A stretch of DNA of 64,000 nt, from assembly GCF_003345525.1 (NCBI RefSeq), contig NZ_QQNH01000004.1, positions 124,001 to 188,000 on the forward strand, given 5' to 3'. The translations under genes were made by a program, and so were the position numbers. The stretch's first letter is position 1. The number at the start of each line of letters is the position of its first letter. The DNA is from Pelagibacterium lacus (GTDB lineage Bacteria; Pseudomonadota; Alphaproteobacteria; Rhizobiales; Devosiaceae). This document shows positions 55,566-63,151 of this stretch, piece by piece. The notes beneath the pieces were generated by a model. That model searched no databases, was not told the DNA's origin, and saw only the letters and a list, made by a program, of their open reading frames with translations.

Positions 55566-56288
55566 TCAGCGGGGTCGTGTCGCATCGGTTTCGGCCGGTG
55601 CGCCCATGCCTCCGCCACCACCCATTCCTCCGGCGCCACCGCCACCACCCATACCCCCTCCGCCGGCGCCCCCGCGGCCACCGCCATCGCCACCCCTTCC
55701 ACCGCGACCGCTGGAGCCTGAGGGGCGCGAGGGGCCCTGCATGGCGATCTCGATATCGGCCGGGATCGGATCGAGATCGAGCGCCTTGCGGATGAAATCG
55801 CGCAGCGAAACGACGAGCTCATGGGTATGGACACGGTTGCCGGCGAGCAGTTCGCGCGCGGCGGTGTTGGCGAGGCGCACCTGTTCCTCGGTTCCGAGCA
55901 GCAAGATATCCGACAGGGCTGCTTCGACCGCATCGCGCACGAGGCGCTTGCGTTCGGCTATGGTGCTGCTGATCTGCGGCGACAGACGCGGCATCTCGCC
56001 GGTTTCCGGAGCCTCGGGGTCGTCCTCGATCTTGAGGTCGCGGAAATGGGTCGGATCGACGGTGAGATTGCCAGTGAACGAGCCGCCCAAGACCTTGTAG
56101 GCCGCGATCAGCGTCTTCAGCCGCTCGTTGATCTGGCGGTTCATGCGCTGCTGGCGCTGCTGGATGGTCATCATGACCAGAAGCCGGATGCCGATGCCAA
56201 TGAGCGCGAACAGCGCCAGCCCCAAAACGGTGCCGAGTATGCTCTGCCAGGACGTGAAGTCGATGAAACGCAGGATGCCCTCCTTCAC
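55566..56288 (-). CDS. Membrane protein with glycine-rich C-terminal tail, unknown function
   Basis: 240 aa, GTG start with a weak ribosome-binding site. One long membrane helix (SILGTVLGLALFALIGIGIRLLVMMTI, residues about 16-42) is followed by a basic helix (QQRQQRMNRQINERLKTLIAAYKVLGGSF). The middle (about 90-190) looks helical: ISSTIAERKRLVRDAVEAALSDILLLGTEEQVRLANTAARELLAGNRVHTHELVVSLRDFIRKALDLDPI. The last 45 residues are almost only Gly with Met, Ala and Arg (GGGGMGGGGGAGGMGGGG). I do not recognise the family. It could be an assembly or adhesion protein, but nothing in the sequence proves a role. Confidence 0.7.
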   Translation of the reverse strand: MKEGILRFIDFTSWQSILGTVLGLALFALIGIGIRLLVMMTIQQRQQRMNRQINERLKTLIAAYKVLGGSFTGNLTVDPTHFRDLKIEDDPEAPETGEMPRLSPQISSTIAERKRLVRDAVEAALSDILLLGTEEQVRLANTAARELLAGNRVHTHELVVSLRDFIRKALDLDPIPADIEIAMQGPSRPSGSSGRGGRGGDGGGRGGAGGGGMGGGGGAGGMGGGGGMGAPAETDATRPR

Positions 56289-56327
56289 AGCCCGGGGCTG
56301 CGCAATGCTTTGAGGGCAGATTGGTCG

Positions 56328-56357
56328 AAAGGCACGGGAATGACAATCCGTGCCTTT
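56328..56357 (-). terminator. Candidate terminator after the PLP-lyase gene
   Basis: AAAGGCACGG (56328-56337) and CCGTGCCTTT (56348-56357), a perfect 10-bp stem with a 10-nt loop, 3 bp after the stop of the minus-strand lyase gene. The T-tract on the minus strand is only three bases, so efficiency is uncertain. Confidence 0.6.
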
Positions 56358-56360
56358 CCG

Positions 56361-57470
56361 CTACAAGGCGTTCAGAACGCTGGCGAAGTCGCTCCACAGG
56401 GCGTCGGCCGGCTCGCAGCCGATCGAAAGGCGGACATAGCCCTCGGCGACCTGGTCACCCCAGCGGGCGCGCCGCTCGGCGGAGGTGTGCACGCCGCCGA
56501 AGCTCGTGGCCGGCACGATGAAGCGCGACTCGGCGATGAAGCGTTCCGCCGTGGCCGCGTCGGAGAAGGTCAGCCCCAGCACGCTGCCGAACCGCGTCAT
56601 CTGCCGCCTGGCCAGGGCATGGGCAGGGTGGGTTTCGAGGCCCGGAAAGCGGATGGCCGCAATTTTCGGGTGGTCGGCGAGGCGGTTGGCGATGGTCTCG
56701 GCAGTGGCGCACATGCGGTCGAAGCGCACGTCGAGGGTTTTCAGGCCGCGATAGACGAGCCAGGTATCGAAGGGGCTGGGAATGGCCCCGAAAAACTTCC
56801 GCCATTCGCGGATGGGGCCGATCAGCGCGCTGTTGCGCGATGCGATATGGCCGGAGAGCACGTCGGAATGCCCGCTGACATGCTTGGTGTCCGAGGCGAG
56901 CACGATGTCGGCGCCGAGGTCCAACGGGCGTTGGCCCAGAGGCGTCATCGTGGTGTTGTCCACGACCACCAGCGCCCCGGCCGATTTGGCCCGCGCAGCG
57001 ATTTCCGCGATGTCGCAGATATCGAGGCCCGGATTGGACGGGGTCTCGATATAAACCATGGCGAAGCCGGACAGGTCGCGTGCCCCATATTCGCCGGTGG
57101 GGCAGTAGTCGATTTCTATGCCATGGGGCCGGATATATTTTTCCGCATAGGCGCGGGTGGTCCAATAGCCGTCGCTCGGTAGGAGAACGCGATCACCGGC
57201 GGAGAGATGGGCGGTGAAGACCGAGGCAATCGCCGCCATGCCCGAGGGAAAAGCAACGCTCTCGGCGTCTTCGAGGATGGACAGGGACTCTTCGAGGGCG
57301 TCCCATGTGGGGTTGGAAAAGCGGCCATACTGATGCGGCACGTCGATGGTGCCGGGCAGCATATAGACGCTGGCCATGGCGATGGGGGCGGGGACCGGCT
57401 CGCCGCCATCAAGGGTGGAGGCCCGATGGTGAAGCATCCGGGCTATGATGTCGTCGTTCCTCGTGCTCAT
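56361..57470 (-). CDS. Cys/Met-metabolism PLP-dependent lyase (cystathionine beta/gamma-lyase-like)
   Basis: 369 aa. Fold-type I enzyme: QYGRFSNPTWDALEESLSILEDAESVAFPSGMAAIASV (PLP phosphate loop SGMAA), then VVVDNTTMTPLGQRPLDLGADIVLASDTKHVSGHSDVLSG with the PLP Lys in DTKHVSGH, and SIGCEPADALWSDF at the end (G-C-E-x-x-D-L-like). The usual family would be cystathionine beta-lyase, gamma-lyase or methionine gamma-lyase, and sequence alone cannot separate them. It is divergent from an Lrp-type regulator, suggesting control by an amino acid. Confidence 0.88.
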   Translation of the reverse strand: MSTRNDDIIARMLHHRASTLDGGEPVPAPIAMASVYMLPGTIDVPHQYGRFSNPTWDALEESLSILEDAESVAFPSGMAAIASVFTAHLSAGDRVLLPSDGYWTTRAYAEKYIRPHGIEIDYCPTGEYGARDLSGFAMVYIETPSNPGLDICDIAEIAARAKSAGALVVVDNTTMTPLGQRPLDLGADIVLASDTKHVSGHSDVLSGHIASRNSALIGPIREWRKFFGAIPSPFDTWLVYRGLKTLDVRFDRMCATAETIANRLADHPKIAAIRFPGLETHPAHALARRQMTRFGSVLGLTFSDAATAERFIAESRFIVPATSFGGVHTSAERRARWGDQVAEGYVRLSIGCEPADALWSDFASVLNAL

Positions 57471-57589
57471 CTGGAGACCTTTTCCTCTCGCTGCATCGTC
57501 CTCAGCCTCCTATCCTGCCTCCAGATTGCTGGCATTTTTGGCCGAAATTTGCTATCTTGCGACTGATTACAGCGCATTTCGGGATCGAT

Positions 57590-58057
57590 ATGGCGAAAAA
57601 CGTCGCACTGGACCGCTTCGACCACGCGCTGCTCAGGGAGGTGCAGCGGGACAACCAGACGCCGGCCCGGGTTCTGGCCGAGCGCGTGGGGCTTTCGCCA
57701 AGCGCGGTGCTGCGGCGACTGCGCCGCCTGAGGGCCGAAAAGGTCATCGCGGTCGATGTCGCCATCGTCAATCCCGCGATTCTCGGCGTGCCGATGTCGG
57801 TGCATGTGCTCGTCTCGATCAACCAGGGATCGCGCACTTACAAGGACTTCGCGCGCAAACTTCAAGCGCGGCCGGAGGTTCGGCACGCTTCCTATGTCAC
57901 GGGAGGCGCCGACTTCGTCGTCCATCTGCGGATCGCCAGCATGGCGGACTATGCGGAATTTGCCAAAGAGATGTTCCACGACGACCCCACCGTCCTCGAA
58001 TATCACACCTATGTGGCCATGCAGGAGGTTGTGGGGCCCACCCTGTTGCGGGCCTGA
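57590..58057 (+). CDS. Lrp/AsnC-family transcriptional regulator
   Basis: 155 aa. An AsnC-type helix-turn-helix (LDRFDHALLREVQRDNQTPARVLAERVGLSPSAVLRRLRRLRAEKVI, residues about 7-53) and a RAM ligand-binding domain (about 70-145: SVHVLVSINQGSRTYKDFARKLQARPEVRHASYVTGGADFVVHLRIASMADYAEF). Length is standard. It is divergent from the PLP-lyase gene with 119 bp between them, so it probably controls that gene. The ATG at 57590 has GGGA upstream; an earlier in-frame start would add 11 unlike residues. Confidence 0.9.
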   Translation: MAKNVALDRFDHALLREVQRDNQTPARVLAERVGLSPSAVLRRLRRLRAEKVIAVDVAIVNPAILGVPMSVHVLVSINQGSRTYKDFARKLQARPEVRHASYVTGGADFVVHLRIASMADYAEFAKEMFHDDPTVLEYHTYVAMQEVVGPTLLRA

Positions 58058-58140
58058 CGGCGATGGGAATCCAGCAACGGTGATAGAGGCGAACTCAAAC
58101 GCCACTTCGGGCGTTATCCCCTCCAGAGGAGGTACGCGCG

Positions 58141-58329
58141 ATGAACGACAAGATTGCCAAGGACCTGCCGCAGCATGAACCCGATAGCGACGCCCTGACC
58201 TGGCGAGGAGCGGACGGGCATGTCCACAAGACCGAGCAGGCTGAGCGCTCGGCGGTGAGATCTGAAAGAACCCACAAGGAGCATGCCACTGATCTCCCGT
58301 TCCCGGCCATGCGAACGCCACCCGACTGA
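58141..58329 (+). CDS. Small hydrophilic protein of unknown function
   Basis: 62 aa, no membrane segment or Cys, rich in Glu, His, Asp and Arg (MNDKIAKDLPQHEPDSDALTW...). The strongest evidence that it is real is the near-consensus ribosome-binding site AGAGGAGGT seven bases before the ATG, and the absence of another gene in the 377 bp between the Lrp gene and the acetyltransferase gene. I do not recognise the family. It could be a stress- or DNA-associated protein, but this is not shown. Confidence 0.55.
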   Translation: MNDKIAKDLPQHEPDSDALTWRGADGHVHKTEQAERSAVRSERTHKEHATDLPFPAMRTPPD

Positions 58330-58434
58330 AGCGGAGCGCAAGAAGCGAAAATAGGCTGGCCGCCTATGGCGTTGCATGCTTGTTTGGGGCAATCTTCGGG
58401 CTTTCACGCAACCACGTCCAAACGAGACTTTGCG

Positions 58435-58896
58435 ATGACCATGCGGGTAAGGCGGCTGGACCGAACGGGGCTTGCCGAAATGCGGCACCTCAACGCGCTG
58501 TTCGGTACGGCGTTCGATGATGTCGAGACCTATACGGCGCAGCCGCCGGACGACGACTATCTCACGGGCCTGCTGGCCAAGGAGCATGTTATCGTTGTGG
58601 TCGCCTCGGAGGGCGACACGCTGGTGGGTGGCCTCGTGGCCTATGAGCTGGAAAAGTTCGAGCAAGCCCGTTCGGAGGTTTATATCTACGATCTGGCGGT
58701 CGCGGAGCCCCATCGGCGCCAAGGCGTGGCCACGGCCCTCATCGCGCATCTTGGCGAGATCGCCGCGGATCGCGGGGCGTGGGTCGTCTATGTCCAAGCC
58801 GACTATGGCGACAACCCGGCCATTGCGCTCTACACCAAGCTCGGGCAGCGTGAGGACGTCATGCACTTCGATATCGACGTGAAGCCCAAAGGCTAA
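58435..58896 (+). CDS. AAC(3)-I-like GNAT acetyltransferase
   Basis: 153 aa GNAT fold. From memory of AAC(3)-I enzymes, the match covers the whole chain: DYLTGLLAKEHVIVVVASEGDTLVGGLVAYELEKFEQARSEVYIYDLAVAEPHRRQGVATALIAHLGEIA and VYVQADYGDNPAIALYTKLGQREDVMHFDID. The acetyl-CoA loop is RRQGVAT. Family members acetylate the 3-amino group of aminoglycosides such as gentamicin; here the activity is inferred. The ATG at 58435 is chosen for the usual N-terminal length; a second ATG lies two codons later. Confidence 0.88.
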   Translation: MTMRVRRLDRTGLAEMRHLNALFGTAFDDVETYTAQPPDDDYLTGLLAKEHVIVVVASEGDTLVGGLVAYELEKFEQARSEVYIYDLAVAEPHRRQGVATALIAHLGEIAADRGAWVVYVQADYGDNPAIALYTKLGQREDVMHFDIDVKPKG

Positions 58897-58917
58897 CCGC
58901 TTATTCCTGCAACGCTA

Positions 58918-60120
58918 TCACAGCGCGAAGATATCGGCGTCGGTGTCTTCCACACCATTGAGATGGCTGCGAATGCGTTCGGCGGCGATGCGCGAGAAGG
59001 TGATGCCATTGCCGCCATAGCCCATGAGCGCGAACAGCCTCGGTTTTCCGGGCAGGGGGCCGATGAGCGGCAGTCCCGTGGCGGTGTTTCCGAAGCTGCC
59101 CGCCCAGGCAAATTCAGGCCTGGGATCGATGTGGGGCAGCAGCTTGCCCAGCTTGGCGGCGATGCGGTCGGTCTTTTGCGGCAATAAGGCGTCGCGTTTC
59201 GCCTCGTCCTCGAATTCGGCGTCCTCGCCGCCGCAGATGACGCGGCCGTCATGGGTGGTCCGCAGGTAGAGATAGGGATCGGAGGCTTCCCAGATCAGCG
59301 CCTCGCCGGGCCAGAGCCGGTCCTTCTGGCGTCGGGTCGCGATGGCCCAGGTGGAAATAATCTGGTGCCGTTCGTCCTGGCCGGGATCGAGCAGTTCATA
59401 TCCCGTGGCGAGAACGACGGTGTTGGCCCTGATGTGGCGCCCCGAGCGCAGATCGACGCGCACCTCGTCGCGGCCATTATGGACCGCGACGGCTTCTTCG
59501 GGCGCGTAAAGCCTCGCGCCCCGGCCGATAGCGGCCCGCAGCAAACCCGCCGTCAGCTTGACGGGATCGAGGGCCAGGTTTCCATGCGAGAGGATGGCGC
59601 CTTTGCGATCGATGCCAAATTGGTCCCTGAGTTCGGCCGGCGTCAGATAGCGGGCCGAGAGGCCGCTCGCCGAGCGTGCATCCGCCTCGGCACGCAGGGC
59701 CGTGCCGCTGAGGAGATTGCCGGCCAGGAACAGGGTGGGGCGCTCAACCAGCCGGCAGCCGATGCCGATCTCGTTTATGCGATCGGAGAGATTCTGTACC
59801 GCGAGCCGGGCCCGGCGCCAGGCGCGGATGGCCTTGTCGCTGCCGATCTTTCGCTTGAGGACTGTCAGCGGCACGTCGATCTCGAATTGCACCAGCGCCG
59901 TGGTGGCCGGGGTGGACCCGCGCGAGGGACCGCGTCGATCGATCATCGCCACCTGATGGCCAGCCTCGGTCAGCAGATCCGCGGTCATCGCCCCCGATAT
60001 GCCCATGCCGATAATCAGGATCTCGGTGGAAATGTCTTTTTCCAGCGGTCGTTCCGCGACGTTGCTTGTTCTGTAGGACAGCCAGACGGGCTTGCCGCTT
60101 CTGAGATCGAGATGGCGCAT
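58918..60120 (-). CDS. FAD-dependent amine/D-amino-acid oxidase-type oxidoreductase
   Basis: 400 aa, DAO family. The FAD-binding motif is ILIIGMGISGAMTADLLTEAGHQVAMIDRR (GxGxxG at residues about 37-42). The C-terminal part reads GNTATGLPLIGPLPGKPRLFALMGYGGNGITFSRIAAERIRSHLNG, as in DadA-like and glycine-oxidase-like enzymes. The ATG at 60120 is preferred because the protein then starts MRHLDLRSGKPVWLSYR and no coding-like residues are lost. It follows the acylase on the same strand with a 103-bp gap and may share its promoter. Substrate not determinable. Confidence 0.88.
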   Translation of the reverse strand: MRHLDLRSGKPVWLSYRTSNVAERPLEKDISTEILIIGMGISGAMTADLLTEAGHQVAMIDRRGPSRGSTPATTALVQFEIDVPLTVLKRKIGSDKAIRAWRRARLAVQNLSDRINEIGIGCRLVERPTLFLAGNLLSGTALRAEADARSASGLSARYLTPAELRDQFGIDRKGAILSHGNLALDPVKLTAGLLRAAIGRGARLYAPEEAVAVHNGRDEVRVDLRSGRHIRANTVVLATGYELLDPGQDERHQIISTWAIATRRQKDRLWPGEALIWEASDPYLYLRTTHDGRVICGGEDAEFEDEAKRDALLPQKTDRIAAKLGKLLPHIDPRPEFAWAGSFGNTATGLPLIGPLPGKPRLFALMGYGGNGITFSRIAAERIRSHLNGVEDTDADIFAL

Positions 60121-60223
60121 GGAGCTCTGAACGCCGGGGAAGGGCGGCTTGTTCCCGATGCTCCTGGTGATGGCGGTCGGGCAAGGGAAAGAGCCGGCGA
60201 TGTCTCGCCGGCTCCAAGGTTTG

Positions 60224-62653
60224 TCATTGGCCGGGGCTGAGTTCCAGCACCCTTGCGGCATTGGCCTCCACCGCTTCGCGCGAATAGACCAGCGGGATGT
60301 ATTCCCCCGCCGCCCAGAGCGGAGCCAGATCGCGATAATGCGGGCTCAGGGGATCGCCCGACTGGCCGGGGGCGTTGATGGCCCGGCTCGCATCCCAATT
60401 GCCGACGTCGAGCACCATGCGGAACGAGGCGCCCGAGGTCACTTCGAAGTTGGCATTGTAGCTTGCGGCCCGGGGCGTGCTGGAGGCGCCGCCCATGGAG
60501 ATCGGTCCGACATTGTACTGATCGACCATGCGCTCATGCAGCAGCGGCACCATGTTGCTCTTGAAATAGCCCTTGTGGAGCGCCCCCCACTGCCAGTCCT
60601 CGGGCGCGCCACCCAGGAGAGACATGGCTTCCTCGACAGCGGCCGAGAAGGCTTCTTGCAGGATTTCGCCGCGGGCGGCTTCGGGATCGTCGCCCAGCCG
60701 TTCGTCGGGATTTTCGAGCAGGGCCAGAACGCTCGAGATGCTGCCATTGCCGATAAGGCTCACCGCCTCGGCGGGGGCGGCGCGCTGCACGGTGGCCCGG
60801 CCGAGGTGGCCGCGAAGCATCAATTCACTCACCACGGCGGGGGCGCTGTCGACTTCCACCGCACCGTCCCAATCCTGCAGCAGGGCGAGCGCTGCCTGGG
60901 CCGTCGAATCCGCGCCATCGACGAGCTCAATGTCGGCGACGAGTTGGACCAGACGCCGCCCGAGCATGGAGACGTCGTCGTTCTGGAGGGCCATGGCATC
61001 GGCGAGGGTTACGGAATCGTTTTCGGTCAGCACCTCCTCGATCCGCTGGTAGCGCGAGGGATCGGACCATTCGAAGCCGATACGCCAGCGCTCATAGTCG
61101 AAATCGTCGGGCAGGTTCATTTCGTTGGCGGTCGCGAACCATCCCTTTTCGGGATTGTAGGAGGCCGGCAGTTCCTGCCTGTCGAGGAAGTCCCATTCAT
61201 AGGTGCCGTCGCCGGGCACCGGCATCAGCCCGTCCCAGTTCTCGCGGGTCGGCGTCATGGCGCCCACGATCCAGCCGATATTGCCGTCGGTATCGGCATA
61301 GACCTGGTTTTCCGACGGGGTCGAGAAGCGCTCGATGGCGGTGGAGAACTCGTCCCAGTTCTGGGCGGTCATGTAGTCTACCGATCCGAAATAGGCCGAG
61401 GTGCCCGGTTCGAGCCAGACCGTGCGGATGGCAAAGGCCCGGTTGTTTTCCTCATCGACCTGGAGCACGGGGCCGTGCCGGGTATAGAGCATGGTCACGT
61501 CCTGGGATCCGCCGTCGCGGACCGCGATGGTCTCGGTGGCTTCCTCCATGTCCTCCCATTCGCCATTGTAGCGGTACTGGTTGGGGTTTTCCGGGTTCAG
61601 TTCATAGACATAGACGTCTTCCTGATCGACCGCGAAGATGGTCAGACCGAAAGCGATGGTGCCGTTATGGCCGATCGAGATGCCCGGCAGGGCAGGCTCG
61701 CCGGCCCCGATCACCGACATGTCGGGCGAATTGAGATGCACGATATAGCGCAGGGATGGCGCACCATGGGCCCGGTGCGGGTCGTTGGCGAGGATGGGCC
61801 GTCCGGTCGACGTGCGCTCTGGCGCGATGGTCCAGTTGTTCGAGCCGATCCGGTCGACATTGTCCTGGGTAGCGCGCAGGAACTGGTCGTAGTCGAGGCC
61901 GGCTACATCGCCTTCGGGAGCGACGAATTCCACCCCTTGCGTCGCCAATTGATAGTCGCGCAGCACGTCCGGGGGGATGACGCAGGGGTCCAGCCCCTCC
62001 GGGATCGCCGGGTCCCATGCCGGTTCGAGCCGGCTGCGCAGGGCGTCGGCCTCGAGGTCGGCGGCGCAGGCGATTTGGGAGCGCCGGACCTCCGAAGACG
62101 CGTTGCGGGTGAGGCCGTGGCTGCGGATGCGCACGGCGTCCTCGGCCGACCACAGATCGGGCTGGGTGCCGGTCAATTCGAACTCGACCGGCAGGGGCAG
62201 TTCGCCATCCAGCACCTGCTGGACATAGGCGTTGACGCCCTCCACGAAGGCTCCCGCATAGGTCCGGCCATTGGGGCCATAGGCGGCCCATTCGGCGTCC
62301 ATGTCGCCGCGATAGAGGAACATGCGCGCCGCACGGTCCTGGTCGACATAGGAAGCGCCGAAATTCTCCGACAGCAGTCCCAGGCCGCGCTTGCGCCACA
62401 GATCGATCTGCCACAGCCGGTCGCTGGCCGCGTTATAGCCCTGCAGGAACAAGGCGTCCCTGTCGGATTCGGCATAGATGTGGGAGATGCCCCACTGGTC
62501 GATGATGATTTCGGCGGCGTCCTCGAGGCCGGGAACCTCGCGCTGTTCCCACCGGACGGCCGAGGACATTTCCGCGACAGCGGCCGAAGATATGCCTGCC
62601 ATGAGTGCGAACGCGATCGCACCGGTAATGCCACAACTCAAGCGTCTAGCCAT
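60224..62653 (-). CDS. Exported penicillin-acylase-family amidase
   Basis: 809 aa, Ntn-hydrolase made as a pre-pro-enzyme. Signal peptide residues 1-27 (AFALMAGISSAAVAE). The alpha part starts near 30, with IIIDQWGISHIYAESDRDALFLQGYNAASDRLWQIDLWRKRGLG. The autocatalytic nucleophile is Ser271 in DRIGSNNWTIAPERTSTGRPILANDPHR, where cleavage before Ser would create the beta chain. The family includes penicillin G acylase and acyl-homoserine-lactone acylases; a quorum-quenching role is possible, not shown. GGAGGAGGAG lies upstream of the ATG. Confidence 0.9.
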   Translation of the reverse strand: MARRLSCGITGAIAFALMAGISSAAVAEMSSAVRWEQREVPGLEDAAEIIIDQWGISHIYAESDRDALFLQGYNAASDRLWQIDLWRKRGLGLLSENFGASYVDQDRAARMFLYRGDMDAEWAAYGPNGRTYAGAFVEGVNAYVQQVLDGELPLPVEFELTGTQPDLWSAEDAVRIRSHGLTRNASSEVRRSQIACAADLEADALRSRLEPAWDPAIPEGLDPCVIPPDVLRDYQLATQGVEFVAPEGDVAGLDYDQFLRATQDNVDRIGSNNWTIAPERTSTGRPILANDPHRAHGAPSLRYIVHLNSPDMSVIGAGEPALPGISIGHNGTIAFGLTIFAVDQEDVYVYELNPENPNQYRYNGEWEDMEEATETIAVRDGGSQDVTMLYTRHGPVLQVDEENNRAFAIRTVWLEPGTSAYFGSVDYMTAQNWDEFSTAIERFSTPSENQVYADTDGNIGWIVGAMTPTRENWDGLMPVPGDGTYEWDFLDRQELPASYNPEKGWFATANEMNLPDDFDYERWRIGFEWSDPSRYQRIEEVLTENDSVTLADAMALQNDDVSMLGRRLVQLVADIELVDGADSTAQAALALLQDWDGAVEVDSAPAVVSELMLRGHLGRATVQRAAPAEAVSLIGNGSISSVLALLENPDERLGDDPEAARGEILQEAFSAAVEEAMSLLGGAPEDWQWGALHKGYFKSNMVPLLHERMVDQYNVGPISMGGASSTPRAASYNANFEVTSGASFRMVLDVGNWDASRAINAPGQSGDPLSPHYRDLAPLWAAGEYIPLVYSREAVEANAARVLELSPGQ

Positions 62654-62973
62654 AACTGCTCCTCCTCCACAATGACCCGGGCGACCAACGCGCCGGGTCC
62701 GCGAAAACCGTCGATGGGGCAGGGGGGCGACTCAATCAGCCTAAAGTGCAATTGACGCGCTTTCCGATTGCTTCCAGCCAGCGCATGTGTGGGAACGGTA
62801 ACATCGGCGGCCACAAAGCGTTACGGATTATACCCAAGGCGCGGCTGGCACGGGACGCCGCCGCGGTTCCGGGGAAGGCGAGGGCGCGCGGCGATGTGGA
62901 AAATTTCGCTATCGGGCCCTCTTGGAAAAAAAGGCCTTGCCACCCGTGCTTCTTACGGGCTACCACCCGCCTC
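62654..62973. other. Intergenic region between the acylase gene and tRNA-Ser(GCT)
   Basis: 320 bp with no supported gene. It holds the acylase 5' leader (leftward), a CCCGT/ACGGG hairpin at 62943-62959, and presumably the tRNA promoter, which I could not place by eye. Confidence 0.55.
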
Positions 62974-63063
62974 GGAGAGGTGGCCGAGTGGTCGAAGGCG
63001 CGCCCCTGCTAAGGGCGTAGGCGGGTAACTGTCTCGAGGGTTCGAATCCCTTCCTCTCCGCCA
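62974..63063 (+). tRNA. tRNA-Ser(GCT)
   Basis: 90 nt class II tRNA. Acceptor GGAGAGG (62974-62980) pairs with CCTCTCC (63053-63059), discriminator G, encoded CCA at 63061-63063. Anticodon loop CTGCTAA gives GCT. The T arm AGGG-TTCGAAT-CCCT is intact. The gene is complete, which is expected if a mobile element has integrated into its 3' end and restored it. Confidence 0.96.
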
Positions 63064-63129
63064 TCAGCCCCCAAGACGCCCGGAAATCCGGGAAATTAAG
63101 ATAGATCAAGGACTTGTAAAGCCCCCGCT

Positions 63130-63151
63130 GGTACAAACGGGTGGTACAAAC
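63130..63151. repeat. Direct repeat GGTACAAAC upstream of the integrase gene
   Basis: GGTACAAAC occurs at 63130-63138 and again at 63143-63151, a 13-bp period, directly before the integrase ATG. It is positioned like an integrase or excisionase arm-binding site, or a repressor site on its own promoter. Confidence 0.45.

Noticed and set aside
55600-55720. GC-rich repeat resembling a CRISPR or satellite array
   Set aside because: The repetition is codon-phased Gly coding for a protein tail, with no fixed repeat-spacer pattern.
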